Shown here one piece after another: positions 52,623-61,307 of a DNA stretch of 64,000 nt. Below the pieces are notes generated by a model. That model saw only the letters and a program-made list of their open reading frames with translations, was not told the origin of the DNA and did not search any database. Positions within the stretch are counted from its first letter, which is position 1, and every line of letters begins with the position of its first letter. The DNA comes from CAZTAK01 sp964611585. GTDB taxonomy: Bacteria > Pseudomonadota > Alphaproteobacteria > SHVP01. The stretch spans positions 1 through 64,000 of the forward strand of contig CAZTAK010000004.1 of assembly GCA_964611585.1 (NCBI GenBank). The letters run 5' to 3'. The position numbers and the translations under genes are program-made.

Positions 52623-53349
52623 AATCGGGCTCATCGCGGTGGTAGGCGCGGCGGTAGCTAAAAAATCGTGCCTCGTCGGCATAGGTGTCGGCGTTGAGGA
52701 CTTCGATCCGGGCGACTCCGGCGTCGCGGAACCGGCGCGCGACATAACCTTCAAGATCGAAGTGGGGGCGTCCCGCGGCGCCGCTACCAAATAATTCATT
52801 GCTGCCCGGGTCGACGGCCACAAACCGGTCGTGAAAATCGCTGCCGACCTCATAAGACGCCGCAGCGATGCAGGGGCCGATCGCGGCCACCAGGGATTCG
52901 GTCTGGGCGCCAAGGCGTACCATGGCGGCGACTGCCTCGACAGCGATTCCGGCGAGTGCCCCCTTCCAGCCGCAATGCACCGCGCCCACGACCGCGTGAT
53001 CCGGATCGGCGATCAGCACCGGCGCGCAATCTGCGGTCAGGATGCCGAGCGCAAGTCCGGGCGTTGCGGTTACCAGGGCGTCGGCCGGGCGGTCCGCCTG
53101 GGCCTGGCACGGTTCCGTCACGGTCCGGACCGTCGTGCCGTGTTCCTGCCAGACAGTGCACAGGGTCGCGCGCGGCAGGTCCAGGCGCGCCAGCACCCGC
53201 ATCCGGTTGGCCGTGACCCTGTCCGGGTCGTCGTCCGAGCCCGCGCCACAGTTCAGCGAGGTGTAGATTCCCTCCGACTCGCCACCTTCACGGGTGAAAA
53301 ACCCGTGCCTCAGGCCCGGTGGCGCCGCCAGCGTCCGCGCTTCAATCAC
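52585..53349 (-). CDS. pgeF: Peptidoglycan-editing factor / purine nucleoside phosphorylase (YfiH/LACC1-like)
   Basis: A 254-residue YfiH-family protein. TVWQEHGTTVRTV, ADALVTATPGLALGILTADC, APVLIADPDHAVVGAVHCGW and GPCIAAASYEVGSDF carry the His/Cys zinc ligands of the multicopper-oxidase-like fold. Members have adenosine/purine nucleoside phosphorylase activity and affect peptidoglycan stem editing. Overlaps midA by four bases. Confidence 0.94.
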   Translation of the reverse strand: MIEARTLAAPPGLRHGFFTREGGESEGIYTSLNCGAGSDDDPDRVTANRMRVLARLDLPRATLCTVWQEHGTTVRTVTEPCQAQADRPADALVTATPGLALGILTADCAPVLIADPDHAVVGAVHCGWKGALAGIAVEAVAAMVRLGAQTESLVAAIGPCIAAASYEVGSDFHDRFVAVDPGSNELFGSGAAGRPHFDLEGYVARRFRDAGVARIEVLNADTYADEARFFSYRRAYHRDEPDYGRQISVIALAP

Positions 53350-54437
53350 GTTGCTTCCTCGAATCCGGCGGGGACGCGTGAGCCGGGGCCGGTCACCGCC
53401 AAAACCTTAAACAAGAATCCCATTTGCGCGGGATCGGTCAGACGCTCGAGCTCGGCGCGAAGGTCTTGGCCCTCGGCCGCGGTCGCGGATTCCTGCAGCC
53501 GCTGGGCCCGCACCTGAACACCGAGGCGGGTCAGGAATTGCCCCTGCGTTACCGGGCCGTGCGGAATCGCGTGTTGCTCTCGCGCGGCCTGCGCTAAAGC
53601 GAAAAAATCGACGTAGGCACAAAGATCGGCGTTGCCCGGATCACGGAATACGTCGGAGGTCTTGTGGCGGCGCACTGCCTGTAGCGTCTCGCCAACACGG
53701 GGCGCCGTCTGTCCGTAATCGATGATCAACGCGGCCCCGCCCGATGCCGCCAGCCGGCCGGCAATTTCGGCCATGACCGCGAGACCCGGAGCGCAAACTT
53801 CGGCAACGCTTTCGAGGGGTGCGTCGCGCAGGGCCGCCGGGACGGAAGAGCCGTCCGAAGCCGGCCCCAGCACCAGCCGGAAGCCGGTCCCGTTCGGTGC
53901 CGCATCGACGAGGCGCTCGTGCCAGCCGTCCCGCATTCGCTGGAACTGGCGGATCGGAAGGGCATCGAAAAACTCGTTGGCAACCAGCAGCATTGGCCGG
54001 TGGGGAAGAGTCGAGGCCGTCTCGCGCCAGGTAACCTCCCGGCCGACCAGCGATTCGGCTTGTTTTTGCTTGAGGACCGGGCTGGTCTCGACGAGATGGA
54101 TCGAAACCGAATCGGCGAACGCCGGCACGACGGCAGCCGCCCGAAGGGCATCGGCCATCAGGGTGCCGCGTCCGGGTCCCAGTTCGACAACGGCCACGCC
54201 ACTCGGGGCACCCATGTCTTGCCACGCCTGGACCAACCACAGGCCGATCATCTCGCCGAACAACTGACTGATCTCGGGGGCAGTAATGAAATCCCCGTCT
54301 GCGCCCAAGGGGTCTTGGCGCATGTAGTACCCGTATTCCGAATGCCCCAGTGCCTCGGCCATATAGCGCGCAATCGAAATCGGCCCCGACCAGCCGATCA
54401 GATCACCAAGATAGCGGTTCAGGCTACCCGTTCGCAT
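53346..54437 (-). CDS. MidA/NDUFAF7-like SAM-dependent methyltransferase
   Basis: A 363-residue class I methyltransferase of the DUF185 family. YYMRQDPLGADGDFITAPEI, SQLFGEMIGLWLVQAWQ, VVELGPGRGTLMADALRA (motif I) and NEFFDALPIRQFQ are hallmarks. The mitochondrial homologue dimethylates an Arg in the complex I subunit NDUFS2, so a role in NADH dehydrogenase assembly is possible but not shown. Starts one base after the lgt stop; overlaps pgeF. Confidence 0.92.
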   Translation of the reverse strand: MRTGSLNRYLGDLIGWSGPISIARYMAEALGHSEYGYYMRQDPLGADGDFITAPEISQLFGEMIGLWLVQAWQDMGAPSGVAVVELGPGRGTLMADALRAAAVVPAFADSVSIHLVETSPVLKQKQAESLVGREVTWRETASTLPHRPMLLVANEFFDALPIRQFQRMRDGWHERLVDAAPNGTGFRLVLGPASDGSSVPAALRDAPLESVAEVCAPGLAVMAEIAGRLAASGGAALIIDYGQTAPRVGETLQAVRRHKTSDVFRDPGNADLCAYVDFFALAQAAREQHAIPHGPVTQGQFLTRLGVQVRAQRLQESATAAEGQDLRAELERLTDPAQMGFLFKVLAVTGPGSRVPAGFEEAT

Positions 54438-55259
54438 TCAAGTTCCGGCCTCTGCATGCGGGTGGCGTCGGGTGCGGACGATCAGCCACAGGCCGAACGC
54501 CACCAGCGGCAGCGATAGCAGCTGCCCCATGGTCGCGCCGCCGAGCAGGAAACCGAGATGGGCGTCAGGCTCGCGGAAGAATTCAACGAACAATCGCGCA
54601 AGTCCGTAGCCTGCAATGAAAACACCGGTCAGTGCCCCGGGGCGGGTGCGAATCGAGGTCAGGCGCAGGAGAAGATAGAGGACAACAAAAAGCAGCACCC
54701 CCTCCAGGGCCGCCTCGTACAGCTGACTCGGGTGTCGCGGAACAGCGCCGCCGGTCGGAAACACCATCGCCCACGGCAAGTCACTCGCGCGCCCCCACAA
54801 CTCGGCATTGATGAAGTTGGCAATGCGGCCGAAAAACAGGCCGATCGGAGCGGCGGTGGCGATCATGTCGGCGACGCCGAACGCATTGAGGGTGTACTTG
54901 CGGCTGAACAGGAGAATGGCCGCCATCACTCCGAGAAGGCCGCCGTGGAACGACATTCCGCCTTGCCAGATGAAAAGGATTTCGAGCGGGTTCTCGAAAT
55001 AGAACGCCGGCCGGTAAAAAAGAACGTATCCGAGCCGGCCGCCGAGAATGACACCGATGGTGGCCCAGACGACGAAATCGTCTACCTGCTTGGCGCTCAT
55101 CGCGGCTCCGGGCGCCCGCGACTGTCGAAGGATAATGCGCCACCCGAGGATCAGTCCGGCAATGTAGGCGAGCGCATACCAGCGGATATCGATGGGGCCC
55201 AGCGAGACTGCGACCGGGTCGATTGCGGGAAATGCGAGTACCGGCAAGGCAAAGGACAT
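54438..55259 (-). CDS. lgt: Prolipoprotein diacylglyceryl transferase
   Basis: A 273-residue seven-helix inner-membrane enzyme that attaches diacylglycerol to the lipobox Cys of prolipoproteins. The Lgt signature GRIANFINAELWGRASDLPW lies in the middle, after IWQGGMSFHGGLLGVMAAIL, and RHPSQLYEAALEGVLLF follows. MSFALPVLAFPAIDP at 55259 is the natural start. It is divergent from the ubiK-like gene and heads the lgt-midA-pgeF cluster, a common alphaproteobacterial order. Substrates would include the lipoproteins of this window. Confidence 0.96.
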   Translation of the reverse strand: MSFALPVLAFPAIDPVAVSLGPIDIRWYALAYIAGLILGWRIILRQSRAPGAAMSAKQVDDFVVWATIGVILGGRLGYVLFYRPAFYFENPLEILFIWQGGMSFHGGLLGVMAAILLFSRKYTLNAFGVADMIATAAPIGLFFGRIANFINAELWGRASDLPWAMVFPTGGAVPRHPSQLYEAALEGVLLFVVLYLLLRLTSIRTRPGALTGVFIAGYGLARLFVEFFREPDAHLGFLLGGATMGQLLSLPLVAFGLWLIVRTRRHPHAEAGT

Positions 55260-55401
55260 CAAATTTCTTTCCGGCCGTCGGGGCCCTGTTGCCGCTAGGC
55301 TAGGGGCAGCCCGGCGCTGCCGCAAGGGGCGGCACCTTGCTTGGCGTCGCCGCGGCGTTCATATTTGCGCACCGTTCCATCCATCAAGAAAAGGGATTGC
55401 C

Positions 55402-55725
55402 ATGCAGACCGATCACCGCCTTCTCGACGATCTGGCGCGGGTGGCGAGCGGCGCCCTTGGGACCCTGACCGGCGTTCGCGAAGACGTGGAAGCCCGTATT
55501 CGGGAGCGCTTCGAGCGCATACTCGGTGACATGGATATTGTCACGCGGGACGAGTTCGAGGCGGTCAAGGAGATGGCGGCCCGGGCGCGGGCCGAAAACG
55601 AGACCCTGAAAAAACGAATCGAGGCGCTTGAGGCCGCAGCGGCAAAACCCGCGAAGAAATCGGCGCGCGCCAAATCGACGGGACCGAAGGGCGAGACCAA
55701 AGAGAACAATTCCGACCAACCCTGA
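55402..55725 (+). CDS. UbiK-like BMFP-domain accessory protein
   Basis: A 107-residue protein: N-terminal DDLARVASGALGTLTGVRED and the amphipathic RERFERILGDMDIVTRDEFE helix, then a coiled-coil helix (ARAENETLKKRIEALEA) and a Lys-rich tail. This is the BMFP/YqiC/UbiK type, a membrane-fusogenic accessory factor for ubiquinone synthesis under aerobic conditions. Start ATG 55402 after AAGGGA. Divergent from lgt. Confidence 0.88.
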   Translation: MQTDHRLLDDLARVASGALGTLTGVREDVEARIRERFERILGDMDIVTRDEFEAVKEMAARARAENETLKKRIEALEAAAAKPAKKSARAKSTGPKGETKENNSDQP

Positions 55726-55727
55726 CC

Positions 55728-55861
55728 CGGGCGTTCTATGCCGGCGTTCGGACACGACGGATTTGGGTGCAAACGTCGCAACGACTTGAACACGATCGAG
55801 AAATTCGCCTGGCGGCGCGGGCTGACATGGAGCGATCGGTTGCTGGCGTTGCGCTCCTAAC
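55728..55861. repeat. ~134-bp interspersed element, copy C (degenerate)
   Basis: Aligns without gaps to copy B over its core: caaacgtcg, then aacga and ttgaac, and the cggcgcgggctgac block at identical spacing; the flanks are more diverged. It begins three bases after the ubiK stop, and its right end (tcctaac) supplies the TAG stop of the convergent DUF3105-like gene. Confidence 0.65.
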
Positions 55862-56537
55862 GCACCGGGTTCTCCGGTCCCCGGCCGCGGAATCGGTCGG
55901 TAGACGCCGCCCCCGTGGCGGCATTGAAGTTGTCGAGTCGCAACACCCGCTGCCACGCCGTCAACACCAGACCCTCGCCCAGGCCCGACTTGCGGGTCAC
56001 GACGACGCCACTGAAGGGCCCCCGGAACAGGGCGGACCACTCCCGCAACATTTCGAGATCGGCGGTCGCAAGCTGGTCGAAATAGATTACGATCAGGCCG
56101 TGTTCTAGCGAATGAACCGGCTGGGTCGGAGGCATCTCTTCATCGTAAAATCCGGCATTGATTGAAACCGGATCGTGCGGGCCTGAAGTGGGAAATTCCG
56201 CGGGGTAGCGGAAGGACTGCCCGCGCGCGAGGTGATCCCGGCCCGCGTTCGGCAAGGTCTGGACCTGGTCAAGCGCACCTTGCCCGGCGGCAACCAGAGA
56301 ATCGAACTCGGCGGTGGTGGTGCGCGAGGACCACCAAGTCCACCCGCCCCATAAAACCAGAAGTCCGACCACGGCAAGGGCGGCGACCTCCCAGCGTTTC
56401 AGCGGCCGCCGACGTTTTGCCGAGGGCGCCGGGGTGGCGGAACGGGTCGCACCGCGCGGCGGCGCCGAAGGGGTCCCGCCCGCTTTGGCTGGGTTTCCGG
56501 ATTTCTGACGGTGGTGGCGGCTACTTCTTCTTGCCAT
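55857..56537 (-). CDS. DUF3105 membrane-anchored protein
   Basis: A 226-residue protein with a basic disordered N-terminal tail of ~45 residues, one transmembrane helix (WEVAALAVVGLLVLWGGWTW) and a soluble exterior domain. The exterior domain has the DUF3105 hallmark (MPPTQPVHSLEHGLIVIYFD). His residues in PVHSLEHG suggest metal or ligand binding. The start ATG 56537 was chosen because the sequence upstream is low-complexity. Role unknown. Its stop codon lies inside repeat C. Confidence 0.82.
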   Translation of the reverse strand: MARRSSRHHRQKSGNPAKAGGTPSAPPRGATRSATPAPSAKRRRPLKRWEVAALAVVGLLVLWGGWTWWSSRTTTAEFDSLVAAGQGALDQVQTLPNAGRDHLARGQSFRYPAEFPTSGPHDPVSINAGFYDEEMPPTQPVHSLEHGLIVIYFDQLATADLEMLREWSALFRGPFSGVVVTRKSGLGEGLVLTAWQRVLRLDNFNAATGAASTDRFRGRGPENPVR

Positions 56538-56849
56538 GGGACCGGGGCTCCAGCTAATGGGGCCGCGCCCTGCCAGACTGCGGCGGCGGCGAAAACCCGC
56601 CCCCTGTGACGGTGTCGTGAGAGGAATGGGGCAACGGCCGGTCGGACCCGGCGGCCTCGGTCGATAATGAAATGGCTGCTTGCACCCAAATCGCGAATTT
56701 GGCAATTTACATGGTATGGTGGTTTGTAGCGGTGGTACCTACTATATATCGTGGTTTCCGGGTGCGGTAACCGGGGAATCCATGACGGGCTCGCCCAAGC
56801 CCGATCCGGTGTCGGGCGCCAGATTTTCCCGTTTCTGCAGGAGGCGACG
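56538..56849. other. Gene-free region with AT-rich probable promoter
   Basis: No gene seen. A short palindrome, ccaaat-cgcga-atttgg, lies at about 56689-56705, and an AT-rich tract with tatatat near 56743-56749 probably contains the promoter for the YbjN-like gene. The ribosome site GGAGG lies seven bases before ATG 56850. Confidence 0.4.
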
Positions 56850-57353
56850 ATGAGGGGCCTGACCGAATCTGTACCGGAGGTCCATGCCAATCCGCTCGAT
56901 CTCGTCGAGCAAATCGTGGCCGCCAATCAATGGCCGTTCGAGCGATATTCCGACACCGAGATGAACGTCGGCGTCGAAGGCAGCTGGACGCGCTATCACC
57001 TCTGGTTCGCGTGGCGTCACGATTACGAGGCGCTCCAGTTTTCCTGCGCCTTTGATCTCAAAGTACCGCTCCAGAAGATGACGCCGGTTCACTCGCTTCT
57101 GGCGCTGATCAACGAAAAGATGTGGTTCGGCCATTTCGATGTGTGGGCCGAAAAAGGTCTATTGATGTTCCGCCACGCGCTCTTGTATCGCGATGGGGCC
57201 GAGGCGACGGCGGGTCAACTCGAAGATTTGGTCGAGATCGCGTTGCAGGAGTGCGAGCGATTCTTTCCCGCGGTGCAATTCGTACTGTGGGGCGGCAAGC
57301 AACCGGCCGAGGCAATGGCAGCGGCGATGCTGGAGACCGAGGGGGAAGCCTGA
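56850..57353 (+). CDS. YbjN-domain protein (type III secretion chaperone-like fold)
   Basis: A 167-residue protein: HANPLDLVEQIVAANQWPFE, SWTRYHLWFAWRHDYEALQF, LKVPLQKMTPVHSLLALINE, and KMWFGHFDVWAEKGLLMFRH, the YbjN alpha/beta core. YbjN proteins regulate stress or motility traits in E. coli; here the role is unknown. GCAGGAGG precedes ATG 56850. proC begins 15 bases after its stop, and the pair is common in alphaproteobacteria. Confidence 0.88.
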   Translation: MRGLTESVPEVHANPLDLVEQIVAANQWPFERYSDTEMNVGVEGSWTRYHLWFAWRHDYEALQFSCAFDLKVPLQKMTPVHSLLALINEKMWFGHFDVWAEKGLLMFRHALLYRDGAEATAGQLEDLVEIALQECERFFPAVQFVLWGGKQPAEAMAAAMLETEGEA

Positions 57354-57367
57354 TCGAATCCGAATCT

Positions 57368-58180
57368 ATGTCGGGGCCGCTGCTGCTGGTCGGTTGCGGA
57401 AAAATGGGAACCGCACTGCTGCAAGGATGGCTGGATCACGGTCTCGCCCGTGACCAAATCACGGTGATCGATCCAGCCAAAGAGGCGGTACAAACTGCGG
57501 CGAGCCTGGGCCTGCGCATCCTGACCGGCCCCGAGCTTCTCGACCCGGCCTACCGCCCGCGGGTAGTGGTGCTGGCGGTCAAACCGCAGATTATGGATCT
57601 GGCGGCACCAGCCTATGAGTCCACGGTCGCGGGTGGCGCGCTGGCGTTGTCGATCGCGGCCGGCACGCCGATCCGGTATTTCGAGGCTTCTTTCGGGAAG
57701 GACGCGCAAATCGTCCGGGCGATGCCGAACATGCCGGCCTCCATCGGCCGCGGCATGAGCGTTCTGTGCGCCAACGCCAACGCGACCGACGATAATTGCG
57801 GCCTCGCAACCGGCCTTCTGTCTGCGGTCGGCGAGACCGCCTGGATTACCGACGAGGCGCTGATGGATGCGGTCACTGCGACCTCGGGAAGCGGGCCGGC
57901 TTATGTGTTCCTGCTGATCGAATGTTTGGCCGAAGCGGCAGTGGTGGCCGGTCTTCCGGCCGATCTGGCCGACAAGCTGGCGCGGGCAACGGTTGCAGGT
58001 GCTGCCGAACTCAGTGCCCGCAGCGACCTGCCGCCATCGGTGCTGCGCGAGAACGTCGCCGCTCCGGGGGGCACGACCGAGGCGGCGCTGAAGGTGCTGA
58101 TGAACCCCGATGGATTACAGTCGTTGCTGAGCCGCGCCGTGGCCGAGGCGGCGGCGCGCTCGCGCGAACTGGCAGGTTAG
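57368..58180 (+). CDS. proC: Pyrroline-5-carboxylate reductase
   Basis: A 270-residue ProC. Rossmann GxGxxG variant LLLVGCGKMGTALLQGWL, VVLAVKPQIMDLAA, IVRAMPNMPASIGRGMSVLC, the dimer-binding TATSGSGPAYVFLLIECLAE and C-terminal LRENVAAPGGTTEAALKVLM are all present. It makes proline from P5C using NAD(P)H. ATG 57368 is 15 bases after the YbjN-like stop; a csaA-like gene follows four bases after its stop. Confidence 0.96.
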   Translation: MSGPLLLVGCGKMGTALLQGWLDHGLARDQITVIDPAKEAVQTAASLGLRILTGPELLDPAYRPRVVVLAVKPQIMDLAAPAYESTVAGGALALSIAAGTPIRYFEASFGKDAQIVRAMPNMPASIGRGMSVLCANANATDDNCGLATGLLSAVGETAWITDEALMDAVTATSGSGPAYVFLLIECLAEAAVVAGLPADLADKLARATVAGAAELSARSDLPPSVLRENVAAPGGTTEAALKVLMNPDGLQSLLSRAVAEAAARSRELAG

Positions 58181-58184
58181 GACG

Positions 58185-58529
58185 ATGAGCTCGGGCGCGA
58201 CGACTTTTGAAACCTTCCGAAAGATCGATATCCGCGCCGGCACCGTTACCCGGGTCGAGAAATTTCCCGAGGCGCGCACGCCGGCCTACAAGTTGTTCAT
58301 CGATTTCGGCCCGGACATCGGATCGCTGAGGTCCTCAGCCCAGATCACCGAGTACTACGGGCCGGACGGGTTGACCGGCCGCCAGATTGCGGCGGTGGTC
58401 AACATTCCGCCGCGTCGGATCGGCGCGTTTTTGTCGGAGGTGCTGGTGCTCGGGTTTCCCGATTCGCAAGGCCGCGTTGTGCTGGTCGAACCCGAGCGTC
58501 CCGTCCCCAACGGTGCCAGGTTGTTCTGA
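58185..58529 (+). CDS. CsaA-like tRNA-binding-domain protein
   Basis: A 114-residue EMAP/tRNA-binding OB-fold: FETFRKIDIRAGTVTRVEKF, the ARTPAYKLFIDFGPDIG dimer motif, SSAQITEYY, IAAVVNIPPRRIGAFLSEVL and a VPNGARLF end. This is a CsaA-type stand-alone domain, described as a secretion-related chaperone or tRNA-binding factor. Starts four bases after the proC stop, cotranscribed with it. Repeat B follows nine bases after its stop. Confidence 0.92.
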   Translation: MSSGATTFETFRKIDIRAGTVTRVEKFPEARTPAYKLFIDFGPDIGSLRSSAQITEYYGPDGLTGRQIAAVVNIPPRRIGAFLSEVLVLGFPDSQGRVVLVEPERPVPNGARLF

Positions 58530-58537
58530 GCGGTTCC

Positions 58538-58671
58538 TAGTGGCTCAATTCCGACATTTGGTCGCGACGGAAATGAGACCAAACGTCGAAACGAATTGAA
58601 CGCAACCAACAAGATGGCCTGGGGGCGCGGGCTGACTTCGAGAGAACGAAATGTCAGAGTCGCTCCACTAG
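58538..58671. repeat. 134-bp interspersed element, copy B
   Basis: Starts tagtggctcaattccgacat and ends with ctccactag, so the termini are imperfect inverted repeats of each other. Internal arms cgacatttggtc and gaccaaacgtcg are near-complementary, and caattc pairs with gaattg. Same length as copy A and 75% identical by hand count. Its right end supplies the TAG stop (58670-58668) of the convergent kinase gene. Confidence 0.85.
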
Positions 58672-59993
58672 ACCGGCAGCCGGATTCGTGCACGCAACCC
58701 GCCGAGCGGCCCATCCTCGAGCGTGAGGTCACCGCCGTGGCCGCGGGCAATGTCGCGCGCAATCGTGAGGCCGAGGCCGACACCGCCGGTTTCCGGATTT
58801 CGCGCAACGTCGAGCCGCGAGAAGGGGCGAAAGGCCTCTTCGCGCTTGTCGACGGGAATGCCGGGGCCGGAGTCGTCGATTACGATCTCGACTGAATCCG
58901 GATCGCGGCGGGCGTTGACCGTAATCGTGCCGCCGGCGGCCACTGCATAGCGAATCGCATTGTCGACCAGATTGGTAAGGCAGCGCTTGATTGCGTTGGG
59001 GCGCAGCGGCAGTCGAAGGTCGCCCGACAGGTCCAGCGAGATAGTCCGGCCCTGACGTTTGGCATCGTCGATGACGCTCTCCAGAACGCCGCGCAGATCG
59101 GTCGCAACTGGTGGCTCGGCATCCTGGCCTCGAGCAAAATCGAGATACCCCTCGACCATGGTTTCCATATCGCGAACATCGGATTTTAGGTCGCCGACTT
59201 CAGTCTCGGCGCCAAGAATTTCCAACTGCAGCTTCATCCGCGTTAACGGCGTACGGAGGTCGTGCGAGACGCCCGCCAGCATTTCGGTGCGTTGGGTCAT
59301 CTGCGCGTTCATGCGCTCGCGCATTAGCGTGAATGCGCGCGCCGCTTGGCGGATCTCGGTCGCGCCGGCCGGTTTCACCGGCCCCAGGTCGTGGCCCTTG
59401 CCGAAGGCGTCGGCGGCGCGCGCCAACGCACGAATCGGGCGCATCTGATTGCGCAAGAACAAGATCGCCACTGCCAGAAGAATCAGCGACGTCCCCACCA
59501 TCCACAAGACGAAAATGGTCGTCGTGGTGCTGTCGAGGCGCTTTCGCTGGGTGACGACGTGGAGCACACCGTCCTGGACCTGCACCCGGACCTCGACCCT
59601 ACCGTCGGCGCGCTGGGTGTCGATCACGAATGGCCGGAACAGGCGTTCTTCCAGTGCCTGGGTCAGCATCCGGTCGAGAATGCTGTGCCCCGGCGCGCCA
59701 CTCGAGTCCGCCGCGTCGAGCATCTCCCCCGGTCTAAGGTCGACGTCCATGGCGAAATGGGTACGCGCCAGGCTCAGAACACGCGTCTGCGCCGCTTCGT
59801 CCGGGACCTCACGCAAGGACTGGATAACCATCGAAATATCGCCCGCAAAGCCGAGCGCGAGCCGGCGGGTGACGGTGTCCCAGTGGCGCTCGTAAAACAC
59901 ATAGGCGAGGACGAGCTGCAGCACCACGACAGGCGTGACCAGAATCAACAGCGACCGTCCGAACAGGCTGCGCGGCATCATTCGTTTCAGCAT
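58668..59993 (-). CDS. EnvZ-like sensor histidine kinase
   Basis: A 441-residue kinase: N-terminal helix (FGRSLLILVTPVVVLQLVLA), periplasmic sensor ~130 residues, second helix (TIFVLWMVGTSLILLAVAIL), HAMP-like RPIRALARAADAFGKGHDLG, HisKA with His in LAGVSHDLRTPLTRMKLQLE, N-box CLTNLVDNAIRY, D-box IVIDDSGPGIP and G-box GGVGLGLTIARDI. It is the cognate partner of the OmpR-like regulator just upstream. ATG 59993 begins the first helix. The terminal TAG is contributed by repeat B. Confidence 0.94.
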   Translation of the reverse strand: MLKRMMPRSLFGRSLLILVTPVVVLQLVLAYVFYERHWDTVTRRLALGFAGDISMVIQSLREVPDEAAQTRVLSLARTHFAMDVDLRPGEMLDAADSSGAPGHSILDRMLTQALEERLFRPFVIDTQRADGRVEVRVQVQDGVLHVVTQRKRLDSTTTTIFVLWMVGTSLILLAVAILFLRNQMRPIRALARAADAFGKGHDLGPVKPAGATEIRQAARAFTLMRERMNAQMTQRTEMLAGVSHDLRTPLTRMKLQLEILGAETEVGDLKSDVRDMETMVEGYLDFARGQDAEPPVATDLRGVLESVIDDAKRQGRTISLDLSGDLRLPLRPNAIKRCLTNLVDNAIRYAVAAGGTITVNARRDPDSVEIVIDDSGPGIPVDKREEAFRPFSRLDVARNPETGGVGLGLTIARDIARGHGGDLTLEDGPLGGLRARIRLPV

Positions 59994-60031
59994 CGGTCCG
60001 TATCCGCCTCTGGCCCTGTGATGAAGATCGC

Positions 60032-60709
60032 CTAGTCCGGGTTCAAAATGTACCCCTCGCCCCATACCGTTTGCAGGTAGCGTGGAGCTTTGGGGTCGGG
60101 TTCGATCTTGCGGCGCAGCCGTGTCACCTGCACATCGATGCTGCGTTCGTTGACTCCACCGCTACGTTCGCACAGTTCAAGACGCGAAATCGTGGCGCCC
60201 GGTTTGCGGGCGAAAATCGTCAGCAGCGAGGCCTCGGCGGAGGTCAGCCGGACCGGACGTTCGTCGCGCCGCAATTCCATGCGCGCGATGTCGAAATAAC
60301 AGTTGCCCAGGAAAACCCCCGCAGGGACTTCGTCCTTGTGGCTTCGGCGCAGAATCGATCCGACGCGCAGCAAAAGTTCACGCGGTTCGAAAGGCTTGGC
60401 GAGATAATCGTCGGCGCCCGTTTCGAGGCCGGTGATCCGGTCTTCCGGTTCGCCGCGGGCGGTCAATAGCAGGATCGGGACATTGCCGCGCCGGCGCAGA
60501 GCGCGCGTGAGTTCGAAGCCGTCTTCACCCGGCATCATGACGTCGAGAACGATCAGGTCGAATTCCAATCCCGCCATCTTGCGGCGCGCCTCGGCTGCAT
60601 CGGCAGCGGCGGTGACGTTGTATTGGTGATCGCGCAGGTACTGGGTCAGCAGGTCGCGAATCCGTCCATCATCGTCGACAACCAGAATGTGGGGTCGCTC
60701 GGTGTCCAT
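60032..60709 (-). CDS. OmpR-family response regulator
   Basis: A 225-residue regulator. The receiver has the acidic pair in ILVVDDDGRIRDLL, phospho-acceptor D in FDLIVLDVMMPGEDGFELT, T in ILLLTARGEPEDR and K in DYLAKPFEPREL. The winged helix (RLTSAEASLLTIFARKPGAT, SIDVQVTRLRRKIEPDP, VWGEGYILNPD) is OmpR-type. It precedes the EnvZ-like kinase by 38 bp, one operon. It probably controls envelope functions, inferred from the family only. Confidence 0.95.
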   Translation of the reverse strand: MDTERPHILVVDDDGRIRDLLTQYLRDHQYNVTAAADAAEARRKMAGLEFDLIVLDVMMPGEDGFELTRALRRRGNVPILLLTARGEPEDRITGLETGADDYLAKPFEPRELLLRVGSILRRSHKDEVPAGVFLGNCYFDIARMELRRDERPVRLTSAEASLLTIFARKPGATISRLELCERSGGVNERSIDVQVTRLRRKIEPDPKAPRYLQTVWGEGYILNPD

Positions 60710-60733
60710 GCCACCTCGGCGGCGCGACCGCCC

Positions 60734-61228
60734 TCACTCGTCCTCGATCGACCGCAGGACGGCGTCGCGGTCCTTCCGGTCGATCAGACCCAGGAGCACC
60801 TTTCGGTAGCCCTCAACAGCGGCACCGCCAGCGTCGCGGTAGGCGCGTGCGACCCGGGCCCGTTGCGGCTCCGACACCCGCTTTTCCAGTTCGACTCCGG
60901 CCGGCGTCAGGTGCAATAGCCGCTGGCGCCGATCGCGGGTGCCCTGGCGTTGGATCACGAAATCGCGTTCGATCAACTGGCTCAGCACCCGGCTCAGGCT
61001 CTGTTTGGTGATGCGCAGGATCCCCAGCAGTTCCGCCACCGAGATTCCCGGGTTGCGGCCGATGAAATGGATTGCCCGGTGATGGGCGCGGCCGAAACTG
61101 TACTCGTTGAGGATGGCGTCGGGATCGCTGGTGAAGTCGCGGTAGGCGTAGAAAAGAAGCTCGATCCCTTGGCGCAACTCCTCGTCGGTGAGGAACAGCG
61201 GATTAATACCAGATTTTACGTCAACCAT
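60734..61228 (-). CDS. MarR-family transcriptional regulator
   Basis: A 164-residue MarR protein: ELRQGIELLFYAYRDFTSDP then FGRAHHRAIHFIGRNPGISV, the recognition helix in ELLGILRITKQSLSRVLSQL and the wing DFVIQRQGTRDRRQRLLHLT. Divergent from ilvE across an 80-bp AT-rich space, so it may control itself and ilvE; that is inference from geometry. No ribosome site is obvious before ATG 61228. Confidence 0.93.
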   Translation of the reverse strand: MVDVKSGINPLFLTDEELRQGIELLFYAYRDFTSDPDAILNEYSFGRAHHRAIHFIGRNPGISVAELLGILRITKQSLSRVLSQLIERDFVIQRQGTRDRRQRLLHLTPAGVELEKRVSEPQRARVARAYRDAGGAAVEGYRKVLLGLIDRKDRDAVLRSIEDE

Positions 61229-61307
61229 GTTGACATATATTGCTCATATTGTTACCTTGAGCAAGCCAATAACGAAATTTCTTTGCTTTTTTTCGGGACG
61301 CCACGCA
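61229..61307. promoter_or_regulatory. Divergent marR/ilvE promoter region (AT-rich)
   Basis: TTGACA at 61230-61235 with TACCTT at 61253-61258 (17-bp spacer) would fit a rightward promoter for ilvE. The direct repeat atattg-ctc-atattg lies between them and could hold an operator. Both assignments are tentative. Confidence 0.4.
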
